Translations under genes and position numbers: made by a program
The notes under the pieces: generated by a model
Told to the model about the DNA's origin: nothing
The model's input: the letters and a program-made list of their open reading frames with translations, nothing else
Databases searched by the model: none
Source of the DNA: Alisma plantago-aquatica
Lineage: Eukaryota > Streptophyta > Magnoliopsida > Alismatales > Alismataceae
Reading direction: 5' to 3'
DNA length: 64,000 bases
Assembly: GCA_963693085.1 (NCBI GenBank)
Contig: OY856412.1
Span: 349,944,957-350,008,956 of the forward strand
In this document: positions 47,673-59,777 of the stretch, in pieces
How positions within the stretch are numbered: the stretch's first letter is position 1
How the letters are laid out: each line of letters begins with the position of its first letter

Positions 47673-48010
47673 AATAATTTACTTGGGGAATATGTTGTAT
47701 TGCATTTTTTTGGCAAACTGTTACTATATGGCATATTCTTTGCAATTTATTTAGTCTTGTTTCATATACCAGCAAGTAGGACTTCATTATTCTTTTTTGG
47801 GATATGAAACCAAGGTACTCTACAAGTTATATGTTTTTCAAATGCTGAATATTCATATGTTGGTGTCTCATATTCTCCACAATTTATTTGTTTTTCAAAT
47901 GTAGCTACTACTTTTGTTACTGACATTTCTGCACAATTTATTTGTTTTTCAAATGTAGCTACTACTTTTGTTACTACAATTTATTTGTTTTTTTTCTTGT
48001 AAGTTGAAGG

Positions 48011-50575
48011 ATGGCAGGAAGAAGATTCACTACATCTAGTTGTAACAACACACCCAGTCAACCTATTGCTGTCCCTCCATCCACAATTGAAGAAAATTGT
48101 GAGGATGAACCTACTCTACTATCCAACAATAGTGAAAATGATGTAACAGTTGAAGAAAATATTGAGGATGAACAGGAGAATAGGAAGTATGGACGTGGGC
48201 CTATAAGTGAGCAAAGCCTACTTCCTAAGCAAGGGCAGCCACGTCACAAGGTCCAATGGGATGATGAAGGAAATGCTATTGGGGAGAATGGTGCCAAATT
48301 GAATCGTTATTGTCATATGCTAGCAAGGAAACCACACATATGGCATCTAGACTTGAAGTGGAATGAACAACCAAAACCAACTTTTGCAGATAGAAAATCA
48401 TTTATCGAGGTAATCTTTTTCATAAAAAGACCAACAAATTGTATGATTGTTATATCTAAAGTAATATTTTCTATGTTTTTGTAGAAATACTTCGATTTAG
48501 GCAGTCACCCTAATGCATGGAATCACATTGATGAACACATTAGCAGAGGGATAACAGTGTGGAGGGCACGTGTAACGAAAGATTACTACGAAAAGTACAA
48601 GATTGAACCAGAATTGATGATGAAGAAAGTTGAGAAAAATGCTTCCATAGATATGGACCAGTTTAAAATTTTTGTTAAAGAATGGGGAACCGAGAAGTCT
48701 AAGGTACAATGGTTTCATATAACTTGCATGTATACCTATCTACTTTTTCTAATTATATGTTTCTTGTGGTTTAGAAAATTTCTGAGATCAACAAGGCAAA
48801 CAGAGCAAAAAAAGTGATGGATCATACCACCGGATCAAAGCCATGGAGTTGTTATCGGGCAGAAATGGTATTAATAATGGACACTTGTCTTTCTTAGTAG
48901 GAGTTGAACATATAATAATGGACATTTGTCTTTATGTTATCTATCATGTGTAGTCAGTGAAGATCAACCCGTTGTGCCTCTTAACAAATTTTTGGAAAAA
49001 TTTTACGACAAAAGCCCACAAGTGGTTAGAAAATGGATATTTTCTTTCCTATGATGTCTACAAAGCTACATATGCTTAGATATCTCAATTTAAGCTTTCC
49101 TTTTATGATGCTTTCTAATTACAACTTGAAATCTCTCATATTGTGGAAAACCAAGTAGCAAACCAAGAAGAAATAGATCCTAGAAGTGTTGATAATCTCA
49201 CACGTGATGCTTATTTGCAAGTTTTAAATCCTTCCAAAAAGGCTAGGATCCGAGGTATTGGAATTGGGCACAAAGAGATAGGACATAGGGGAAAAGTTGC
49301 CCGTTTAAGATATGAAATGCTTCTTGAGGAAAGCAATGCAAAGGATGTATGTTGGATTATAACTAAACTTGAACTATTAGTTACAACTAGTCTATTAGAT
49401 CGATGTTTGTAATTTGTTTTCTATTTCAGGATAAACTTAAGGAACTTGAAGAAACAGTAAATGGATTGAAGAACTCCGTCTCCCAAATAATGACTTGGTA
49501 TAATCAATCACAGGTAACTCAGATTCATTTGTCTATGTCAATGTAATATATAATTTTTTTTTGACATTGTTGATGTATTTGTTATAGGATGGCGGTATTA
49601 ATGTTGATTGTGCAGTTGAATACCCCAATCAGAATACTACAGGTGTCTTACACATGCAAAGTGGCACAAATAGGTCAGATGTGGGTTCTTTTCACATACA
49701 AGACAATACAAGTAATGGTGCAGATGTAGGCATGTTTCCCAGCCAAAATAATTCAAGAGGGGATGGCTTAGGAAGACTTTCTAGACAAAGAAATTCAAGA
49801 AATTCAAGGGAGAATGGAGTAGGAAGACTTTCCATACAAGGAAATTCAAGGGAGAATGGAGTAGGCAGGCTTTCCATACAAGGCAATGGACATCCACGGA
49901 TCTTTCAGCCACATGTAACTCATAACAGCTATAGATTATTTTCAATATTCATACACATAAGAATATTAACATGTACACTTTATTAAAAGCTTCAGTTGAA
50001 AGTTGGTGCCCTTCTTCTGGTAATAATTGACTAAGTCATCCTCAAATGCAGAACACATCAACCACATCTTCATCGGTGTCTTTCACACCAAGAACTCAAC
50101 GTTTAAATCAGGTATTCAATACGTGCTTGATTAAACTTCTAGTGATCTGAATTACATGATTTTAAAAAAACTGAAGGCTTTACATTTTTCATGTGTTTAA
50201 GATATATTTCAGTATTGTATATGTTTTTCCTACCTGTGACATATTTGAAAAAAAAAGAGGACTGTATCTGATTATTATAGAACTACATTTTTGTCATATC
50301 TTCCTCCTGTAAGTAATTCATTTCAGCTTATCTACATTTTAGCCATATTCTTATTACTTTTCACTGCCTTCTAAGTTATTGAAGTTAGCCTTTTTTTTTA
50401 AAAAAAAGTGGCTAATGAAACTAAGTACATTCCACTTATATGTACATAGTAGTGTTACTGATTTGACTTACAACTGAAATGAGATGTATTTTGTTATTTT
50501 ATATTAATGTTTGAATGTATGTTGAATTGGTAGACTTCAGAGATTAGATTCACGAACAATGATCGTGATAGATAA
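48011..50575 (+). pseudogene. CACTA 2 second gene (Transposase_24/TNPA-like), two stops
   Basis: Eight exons, all in phase 0: 48011-48409, 48485-48703, 48775-48867, 48954-49346, 49430-49513, 49588-49914, 50052-50111, and a less certain 50534-50575. Total about 538 residues. Visible features: an acidic N-terminus, HKVQWDDEGNAIGENGAKLN, KANRAKKVMDHTTGSKPWS and YDVYKATYA, matching the usual order in plant En/Spm second-ORF proteins; then a short coiled-coil-like stretch (DKLKELEETVNGLKNSVSQ) and a 14-residue repeat (NSRENGVGRLSIQG). Exon 4 has stops at 49077-49079 and 49116-49118, with recognisable sequence on both sides. The likely role of the family is binding subterminal repeats. No Ulp1-like part was found, unlike CACTA 1. 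Confidence 0.75.
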
Positions 50576-51089
50576 AAAAACATCAACACTGTCATCTTGG
50601 TCAAGCCTCAATTCATAATATTTCAGATACAAAGTTTATAGTGACTTTTCCATAGTCAATGCTTAAGAAGTTGCACATGTTTAGTCTAAACTTTGAATTA
50701 AACCTCTGTTTTCTAGACTATCTAAATAACTAATAGTTGAGTAATTAATATAGAGTGGTCATTCTAGATTTTGCTTAGGAACAGAGTGAATCTTTTGCCT
50801 ACTTCTCAGTGGACCAACACTCTCTAGGTTATACATGCTTGTGCACCAACACTCCACAAACTTTAAAGATGGCAGTAATTGTGATGATGAATAATGTTAT
50901 TGCCTACTATTTCTGCTGCAGATGCCTTCTGCATCCTGCCTTAACCAAAAAAAGGGAAACCTTTCTGCTCAAGATGTATGCTTCTGGCTTGACTGAGAGC
51001 CCTTCTGTCCCCTGCTTTGGAGTCATTTTCTTAAGGGGCTGTTGATATTAATAACCTTGGGAATGGCCACTCTCTGTATGGGCTAACTC
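50576..51089. other. Unassigned sequence, 3' part of CACTA 2
   Basis: No recognisable gene. An open frame 50809-51045 shows no domain. The last five bases (aactc, 51085-51089) are the target duplication of the LTR element that follows. Confidence 0.5.
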
Positions 51090-54000
51090 TGTGACGTCCC
51101 CGGATTTTCTAAAACTTAATCTGATGTGTGACGTCCAAATTGAAACCCTCACCTCAGCGAGAATCCCAATTTAAACATCCCACACTAGGCTAAGAAGAAG
51201 AAACTCAAGGGAGTCAGAAGGAACATACATCAGTAGCACATGTACATGAACAATAATAAAACCATACACACATGTTCACCATTCAACATATAATTACAAC
51301 ATTAATTGTTACAACATTTGATATTACATATTGAGCAGCAAACTATACATATACATGTACTACAAATAAACAACAGGATCTTAAGACAACAGGTCCACCT
51401 GTACATCAGCTCGCTACACAACTCTCCACTATCCTGGATCTTCAAGAGCATAACCACAACCTATACAAAAGATTACATGCGGTACACGTCAGCACAATAT
51501 TTCATGAATATTGTACTGAGTACGCCTACGTGTCTTTTATTTACCTCTCATCATATCTTGGCAATAAGATAAAACTAATACTTGGCAGTAGCAGAAGAAT
51601 ATAAGAAAAACATATACTTGCACGAAGATGTTCATTAACAAAAGAGAACACATATTTTAAGCTCATTTTCCATTATATCATCCATGCATTTACTACCTCA
51701 GAGTTGAATGCATTAAGGCCTTTATGATCTACTACCAAAGAGTTGGATCATTTCACAATGTGATCTACTACCAAAGAGTTGGATCACTTCCAAGTACTTT
51801 ACTACCAAAGAGTTGAAGTACTTATTTCCAGCACTTTACTACCAAAGAGTTGAAGTGCTTAGATATAATGGAATAGACATATTATGTTTCATGTGTTCAT
51901 AGCAATAAGTATCGAAAATCATGCAACATATCATACAAGAACAATAATTTCATCCAATATCATATGCCAAGTATTTTACTACACATATAACACAAGCATA
52001 ATGTATAATAAGCCAAGTAAGAGGTAATAGCGTACCTTCCAAAGAGATAGATCATACTAAACACATATCACTGATGTCAACTATAAGCTTGGTCAAACCT
52101 GATCAAAACAAGACCATATACTATCATCAGGTTCTCATCATCTTACATCTCATCTTAACCCTAATTATGTCCATTAGGGTTTCTCTTATCTCATTATGTT
52201 ACATACATTATTTCTTGTCTTAGAATTATCATACTGATGTCACTTTCTAGATTATGATTCATTATCTGAACATTATCTTCCATAGCATTTCTGTGCACAT
52301 TAATTATCCCTAGGTTACATCATTAACCTAGATTAGGGTTTTAAACCATATATTACGGGTCATATTCATATAATATGAATTATATGCATCTAACTGATAT
52401 CCGATTTACATCTTAGCTTCAGATTACTGATATGAACTTACTCTGTAAATTTCATCATTTATTGCGCATATATGTATTTATTACATTTTACTTAGGGTTA
52501 TTAGCCCTAATTAGACATATTAATCAAATTACATGATTTCATACATCAACATGATCATCTTTGACATCAGGTACATTAAAGATATGATTTGTCACTTACT
52601 GGTATTTTCTCATAATTTTTGGTCGATGTTTATTATTTATTATCCATCAATTAAGCATTTCACAACTAACAAGATATCACTGATATTAATGCATCAAAAG
52701 CCATATATTATGTTTCCACTGTGTTGTACTCATTTTTCTGAACATTTTGTTACCTTATTTGTATTTTTCTGACATGCGGGCTATTTTCTATGAATTATTA
52801 AAGATCTGTAGATTATTACCTCTCTGAGCCTATGGGGATGCGCCACGTGTCCGGTAAGTTGGGCGCTGCTCCTCATCTGGGCCGGCGGTCTTCAGCACTT
52901 GGACCGAGTTGAGCCGGCCGGTTTAGCCGGTTCTCAGGGATCGGACCCGGTCCTCCCTTCTTCTTTCTCTCGTGTATGGGTTCCGAGCGGGACTCTGTTC
53001 TACCCGAGTGCCGCCGCACGGGTGACCTCCGGCGAGCAACCAGACATCTTCCCTTGCTCCCCGTTGACTCCTAGGGCCTCCAACACCTTTGCCTACTGAA
53101 ACCGCACCACCACGGCTACTTATCTTCTTGGATTTGGTCGTGCAGCTCCTACTCAATTAGGGCGCCGCCGCCTGTCCTTGATTGCGGCGGGGCAAAGAGG
53201 CAAGAAGCCTGTTCTCGTCGTCGCACCAGACTGAAGGTGCAACAAGCTTTGAAGCACCTTCCTCAACTCTCTGAGACCCTCCAATGTCGACGAGAAGGCC
53301 CATCATTGGAACCCCGAGCTCTAGCTTCTTCTCCGGCAATGACCGCCCTGTCGACCATGGAGACCACCATGATATCTCACCGGAACACGGCCCTGAACTC
53401 CACTCAACTCAACCTTTCTTTTACTCTGCTAAGATCGCATCCAGGCTTCCCATATCCCCAACCCATACCTACACCTAGCTACTGCTTGCTTTCCTTGGTG
53501 GAGAGGCAATGGGAGTGGGGGCTCGTTCTCCCTGTGGTAGCATCCAAAAGGCCTAATATTTGGGTCTGGGTAGATCGTAATGGGGAGGCAAGTGCAACTG
53601 CCGGTCCCTTTCCCGCTCTCGAGCCACGACCTACGAAGTGGTGGGGGCAGTCATAGCTCCTTCCGCCCCCCCCACGATCTGTGCTATCAACGAAGGTAGG
53701 AGAACAACTGCAAGTCGTCTGATCATCATCCAACGTCTACAACAGGTCCTCCATGAGACCAGATCCGCGGGTCACTCAAGTAGGCAATCACAGCCACTGG
53801 ATCAGCCACAAAAGGTCAAGATCTAGCCACATGACCCGCCCTCAATCAAAGGGGCGCGTGACACTTATTTAATTAGCAACTTAGACTAATCAAACACCAT
53901 TAATGCATATTATTTCCCAATTTTCAAACCTTCATAACTCCTTCTAGGGTACTCCAAATGCCACCAAATTTTAACCATAGTTTTCCTTCCACTCAATCTA

Positions 54001-54274
54001 CCTTCTACTCAAATTTGGTGTAAAAACTCAATTGTTAGGTCATCCAATTAAATTCATCAAAAAGGCATTAAAAGATAGATCTTAATCATGATACCAACCT
54101 CACATCAACATACTTACTTTATCAAAAGCTTGAATCTCTCAATCTAACTGAAACATATGCTTTCACTTAAGTCATTGGACATTTAGGATGCTAAAAGTCC
54201 ACTCCATCACATCCTACACACCTTAAAAGATATTTCATCCTCGAAATTAAGCTCGGGAAAACCACTTTGTCACA
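51090..54274 (-). repeat. Left (3') LTR of the LARD-like element
   Basis: 3185 bp, nearly identical to 56586-59772. It has a stem-loop array (51684-51859) and a GC-rich block (about 52830-53850) that yields open frames such as 53237-53656. The same frames occur in the other LTR and match no known domain, so they are not called as genes. Confidence 0.93.
51684..51859. repeat. Five stem-loops with changing stems and a constant loop, left LTR
   Basis: The 16-base loop tactaccaaagagttg (tactacctcagagttg in unit 1) recurs five times. Its flanking stems differ but stay complementary: atgcatt/aatgcat (51684-51713), atgatc/gatcat (51724-51751), gtgatc/gatcac (51760-51787), aagtactt/aagtactt (51792-51823), agcactt/aagtgct (51830-51859). 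Confidence 0.9.
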
Positions 54275-56585
54275 TCATATACATCTTAAAGGAACTTTCG
54301 TCCTCGAAAGTAAAGCATACTCATACTTCCAGGGAAAACTTTATCTTTACTTCATCTTCATATAGGAACTATTCTAGGTGTATCATATCCGTAAAGGTTA
54401 CCTAAAAACATGCATCCAAAGCACTATTAGGGGGTTTACAACCATCTTGGGTGCACAAACACTCCATTCAATGATGAACTCAAGGTTTTGAAACTCAGAT
54501 TATGTCATGACATATCTCATATATTACGTTTGCTTCCTTATGTTTAGCCATGCATTAGGGTTTTCACATCATATTACCATGTTCCCAAGGAGTTAACCCA
54601 AGTTAACCCATACATCAAGGTATCATCCACATTTTATTTAGTTCATTGTTAGAACATGTTCATCATTGACATATGCCTTTTAGGAGGGAGTTAATTATCA
54701 TTAACTCACTTTATCCATCTAGATCATATCAAGGTGTCATAATCATTATGTTATGCTAACCTTCAAATTACATTTTCATCATCATTAAGCACTAAGCTTA
54801 ACACTTCTGGTAACAGTTTTCATTCATATGATCTTATTTCATTGCTCATAATAAATTTCAACATTTACTAGTGATTTCATCACAAAAATAACCAACATTA
54901 TCAAATTATCATCATTATCATGTACATGGTTAGCCATTTATGCATTGATATCTATTAAACCATCTCTAGGTTTCCATCATATCATGTCTATATATCACAT
55001 ATCGAGATTAATCGCATTCTTACATATATTATATCGTGGTTGTGCTAGACCAACTTATACAAGTGGCTCATCAAACATATATCAAAAACTTTGTCTAGTC
55101 CAATTGAGGTTCTCCTAACCCATACCACGAGGGTAGTTTCATGCTCAGTCTCTCTGAGCTAACTCAACTCTATGAGTATCTCATATACAACTTTATCTTC
55201 CCTCTCTTAATCTAGGGTTATCAGGTTACCTCATTGGCACTAGTGATAGCTTTACAAACTCTAGCCACATAAGCACAAACCAAAACATGCTACAACATAC
55301 TATTCATAGGTCTTCTACCCATGAAACATGGTTACCCAAAACTCTCTTATACACACCACTAGATTCCTATGCGGGAAACCACCAACCCGATCATGAGGCT
55401 TCACAGAAACTAACATAGCTACCTCCTCCAGGGTTTTGGGCTCTCTCCCTCACCCGGATGGCAGGTACTCATATTCATGTTCACATATGCACATGTAACC
55501 AGCCTCTCTTTGTCTCTAGGGTTTGGTCCTCCCAAGGACATCTAGGGTCCAACAAACTATAGGAATCATGCATTAAGCAACTCAACTCAATCACTCAGGA
55601 GTACTCTAGTTTAGGACATATCATATCACATATCTCAAAATTCTCATATCTTGGAGTTTAGGTTCTCTAACCTTCTCCCAATGGGTCTCACTCTCTCTGG
55701 AGTTAACCCCGAAACTGGTCCTAACACTAGAGGTCCTCCTTGGTAAAAGAGATCGAGGCTCATGCTGACTCACAACCTAGTCTTAACTCAACATATCTTA
55801 TCTCATAAAAGCCTAATCACTTACATCATCAAAACTTATCTCAAATCCTCAAAATGAACTTAAGTCCTCAAAGACAAACATAAAGCATCATAAACATCTT
55901 ATGTCTTCTATATAAGACTTACATCATATCAAAACTTATTTCATCTACTCCATCTATCACATATTCCCAACAAGGCTCTAGACATCTATTCTAGAACTAC
56001 TCTCTCTTCTAGACTGATGTCATTCACTTTCACTTAGGTTTCATGACCCCCTCCTACTCGTACATGTGTGGGGACACATTTTTGTAATACATATACATAA
56101 TAAAATATTATATAGTTTTTCTCCGATAAAACAAGCGTCAGAGAAAACTATCGAGGTTCGATTCGTTTGGAATCAAAAACCAAATCCTGAAAACGAGTGC
56201 CCCACACATAGTAGAGAGTCCAGTGTCATGAAAACTAGTGAAAAGGGTGAGAACAAGGGGTAGACTAGTGTAGCTACTCTAGACAACGAGCGCCATATGT
56301 CTAGGGTTTCTCTTCCCTTGATGCACGTCATTTCCAAATAGTGCAACGTCCCATACCGCTGCACTACAAGGAAAGAACGACATCTAAGGACTTGCTAAGC
56401 CACAAGCACTAGTCTAGACCTAGTTCTCGGACATCTAGGTGCTAACCTAGAGGCTAGGTCAGATCTAGTCTCTAAAAGACGAGTAATCTAACCCTAAAAG
56501 ATTATTAAGGTTCAAGGTTCTTTAGTTTTGAGTTGCATAATGAGCAAATGTTAGGCTTTGCTATTGTTCATGCTCTGATACCACC
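54275..56585 (-). other. Internal region of the LARD-like element, non-coding
   Basis: 2311 bp with no recognisable gag, protease, RT or integrase. Only short frames such as 56066-56263 occur. Next to the left LTR, a purine-richer stretch on the minus strand (gaggacgaaagttcctttaa, about 54289-54308) stands where a polypurine tract is expected. Confidence 0.8.
56568..56583 (-). other. Primer binding site of the LARD-like element
   Basis: On the minus strand it reads TGGTATCAGAGCATG, a perfect 12-base match to the initiator-Met primer consensus TGGTATCAGAGC, two to three bases inside the LTR edge. Confidence 0.92.
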
Positions 56586-59500
56586 TGTGACGTCCCTGGA
56601 TTTTCTAAAACTTAATCTGATGTGTGACGTCCAAATTGAAACCCTCACCTCAGCGAGAATCCCAATTTAAACATCCCACACTAGGCTAAGAAGAAGAAAC
56701 TCAAGGGAGTCAGAAGGAAAATACATCAGTAGCACATGTACATGAATAATAATAAAACCATACACACATGTTCACCATTCAACATATAATTACAACATGA
56801 ATTGTTACAACATTTGATATTACATATTGAGCAGCAAACTATACATATACATGTACTACAAATAAACAACATGATCTTAAGACAACAGGTCCACCTGTAC
56901 ATCAGCTCGCTACACAACTCTCCACTATCCTGGATCTTCAAGAGCATAACCACAACCTATACAAAAGATTACATGCGGTACACGTCAGCACAATATTTCA
57001 TGAATATTGTACTGAGTACGCCTACGTGTCTTTTATTTACCTCTCATCATATCTTGGCAATAAGATAAAACTAATACTTGGCAGTAGCAGAAGAATATAA
57101 GAAAAACATATACTTGCACGAAGATGTTCATTAACAAAAGAGAACACATATTTTAAGCTCATTTTCCATTATATCATCCATGCATTTACTACCTCAGAGT
57201 TGAATGCATTAAGGCCTTTATGATCTACTACCAAAGAGTTGGATCATTTCACAATGTGATCTACTACCAAAGAGTTGGATCACTTCCAAGTACTTTACTA
57301 CCAAAGAGTTGAAGGACTTATTTCCAGCACTTTACTACCAAAGAGTTGAAGTGCTTAGATATAATGGAACAGACATATTATGTTTCATGTGTTCATAGCA
57401 ATAAGTATCGAAAATCATGCAACATATCATACAAGAACAATAATTTCATCCAATATCATATGCCAAGTATTTTACTACACATATAACACAAGCATAATGT
57501 ATAATAAGCCAAGTAAGAGGTAATAGCGTACCTTCCAAAGAGATAGATCATACTAAACACATATCACTGATGTCAACTATAAGCTTGGTCAAACCTGATC
57601 AAAACAAGACCATATACTATCATCAGGTTCTCATCATCTTACATCTCATCTTAACCCTAATTATGTCCATTAGGGTTTCTCTTATCTCATTATGTTACAT
57701 ACATTATTTCTTGTCTTAGAATTATCATACTGATGTCACTTTCTAGATTATGATTCATTATCTGAAAATTATCTTCCATAGCATTTCTGTGCACATTAAT
57801 TATCCCTAGGTTACATCATTAACCTAGATTAGGGTTTTAAACCATATATTACGGGTCATATTCATATAATATGAATTATATGCATCTAACTGATATCCGA
57901 TTTACATCTTAGCTTCAGATTACTGATATGAACTTACTCTGTAAATTTCATCATTTATTGCGCATATATGTATTTATTACATTTTACTTAGGGTTATTAG
58001 CCCTAATTAGACATATTAATCAAATTACATGATTTCATACATCAACATGATCATCCTTGACATCAGGTGCATTAAAGATATGATTTGTCACTTACTGGTA
58101 TTTTCTCATAATTTTTGGTCGATGTTTATTATTTATTATCCATCAATTAAGCATTTCACAACTAATAAGATATCACTGATATTAATGCATCAAAAGCCAT
58201 ATATTATGTTTCCACTATGTTGTACTCATTTTTCTAAACATTTTGATACCTTATTTGTATTTTTTTGACATGCGGGCTATTTTCTATGAATTATTAAAGA
58301 TCTGTAGATTATTACCTCTCTGAGCTTATGGGGATGTGCCACGTGTCCGGTAAGTTGGGCGCTGCTCCTCATCTGGGCCGGCGGTCTTCAGCACTTGGAC
58401 CGAGTTGAGCCGGCCGGTTTAGCTGATTCTCAGGGATCGGACCCGGTCCTCCCTTCTTCTTTCTCTCGTGTATGGGTCCCGAGCGGGACTCTGTTCTACC
58501 CGAGTGCCGCCGCACGGGTGACCTCCGGCGAGCAACCAGACGTCTTCCCTTGCTCCCCATTGACTCCTAGGGCCTCCAACACCTTCGCCTACTGAAACCG
58601 CACCACCACGGCTACTTATCTTCTTGGATTTGGTCGTGTAGCTCCTACTCAATTAGGGCGCCGCCGCCTGTCCTTGATTGCGGCGGGGCAAAGAGGCAAG
58701 AAGCCTATTCTCGTCGTCGCACCAGACTGAAGGTGCAACAAGCTTCGAAGCACCTTCCTCAACTCTTTGAGACCCTCCAATGTCGACGAGAAGGCCCATC
58801 ATTGGAACCCCGAGCTCTAGCTTCTTCTCCGGCAATGACCGCCCTGTCGACCATGGAGACCACCATGATATCTCACCGGAACACGGCCCTGAACTCCACT
58901 CAACTCAACCTTTCTTTTACTCTGCTAAGATCGCATCCAGGCTTCCCATATCCCCAACCCATACCTACACCTAGCTACTGCTTGCTTTCCTTGGTGGAGA
59001 GGCAATGGGAGTGGGGGCTCGTTCTCCCTGTGGTAGCATCCAAAAGGCCTAATATTTGGGTCTGGGTAGATCGTAATGGGGAGGCAAGTGCAACTGTCGG
59101 TCCCTTTCCCGCTCTCGAGCCACGACCTACGAAGTGGTGGGGGCAGTCATAGCTCCTTCCGCCCCCCCCCCACGATCTGTGCTATCAACGAAGGTAGGAG
59201 AACAGCTGCAAGTCATCTGATCATCATCCAACGTCTACAACAGGTCCTCCATGAGACCAGATCCGCGGGTCACTCAAGTAGGCAATCACAGCCACTGGAT
59301 CAGCCACAAAAGGTCAAGATCTAGCCACATGACCCGCCCTCAATCAAAGGGGCGCGTGACACTTATTTAATTAGCAACTTAGACTAATCAAACACCATTA
59401 ATGCATATTATTTCCCAATTTTCAAACCTTCATAACTCCTTCTAGGGTACTCCAAATGCCACCAAATTTTAACCATAGTTTTCCTTCCACTCAATCTACC

Positions 59501-59772
59501 TTATACTCAAATTTGGTGTAAAAACTCAATTGTTAGGTCATCCAATTAAATTCATCAAAAAGGCATTAAAAGATAGATCTTAATCATGATACCAACCTCA
59601 CATCAACATACTTACTTTATCAAAAGCTTGAATCTCTCAATCTAACTGAAACATATGCTTTCACTTAAGTCATTGGACATTTAGGATGCTAAAAGTCCAC
59701 TCCATCACATCCTACACACCTTAAAAGATATTTCGTCCTCGAAATTAAGCTCGGGAAAACCACTTTGTCACA
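56586..59772 (-). repeat. Right (5') LTR of the LARD-like element
   Basis: 3187 bp, about 99% identical by eye to the left LTR. Most differences are transitions. The same GC-rich block and stem-loop array are present. Confidence 0.93.
57180..57355. repeat. Five stem-loops with changing stems, right LTR
   Basis: The same array as 51684-51859. One stem has a single mismatch (aagtactt with aaggactt, g at 57315); the other four stems are intact. Confidence 0.9.
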
Positions 59773-59777
59773 AACTC

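Larger units (their letters stand above)
51090..59772 (-). mobile_element. Young non-autonomous LTR retrotransposon (LARD-like), 8.7 kb
   Basis: Two 3.19-kb direct repeats (51090-54274, 56586-59772) flank a 2.3-kb centre with no gag or pol. Both start TGTGACGTCC and end TTTGTCACA. AACTC flanks the element on both sides (51085-51089, 59773-59777). A perfect initiator-Met primer site next to the right LTR sets the minus orientation. By eye about thirty differences separate the LTRs, near 1%, so it is the youngest element here. Its ends and primer site resemble Tekay elements, which may supply the proteins. It sits downstream of the second CACTA 2 gene. Confidence 0.93.

Noticed and set aside
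51684..51859. CRISPR-like regularly spaced repeats
   Set aside because: This is plant transposon DNA. The constant part is the loop of a hairpin, the variable parts are paired stems, and there are no cas genes.
53237..53656. 139-codon frame in the GC-rich block of the LARD left LTR (also at 58733-59152)
   Set aside because: It is present in both LTRs because the LTRs are duplicates. It shows no known domain, overlaps other long frames in the same block, and lies in a GC-rich regulatory-looking segment.
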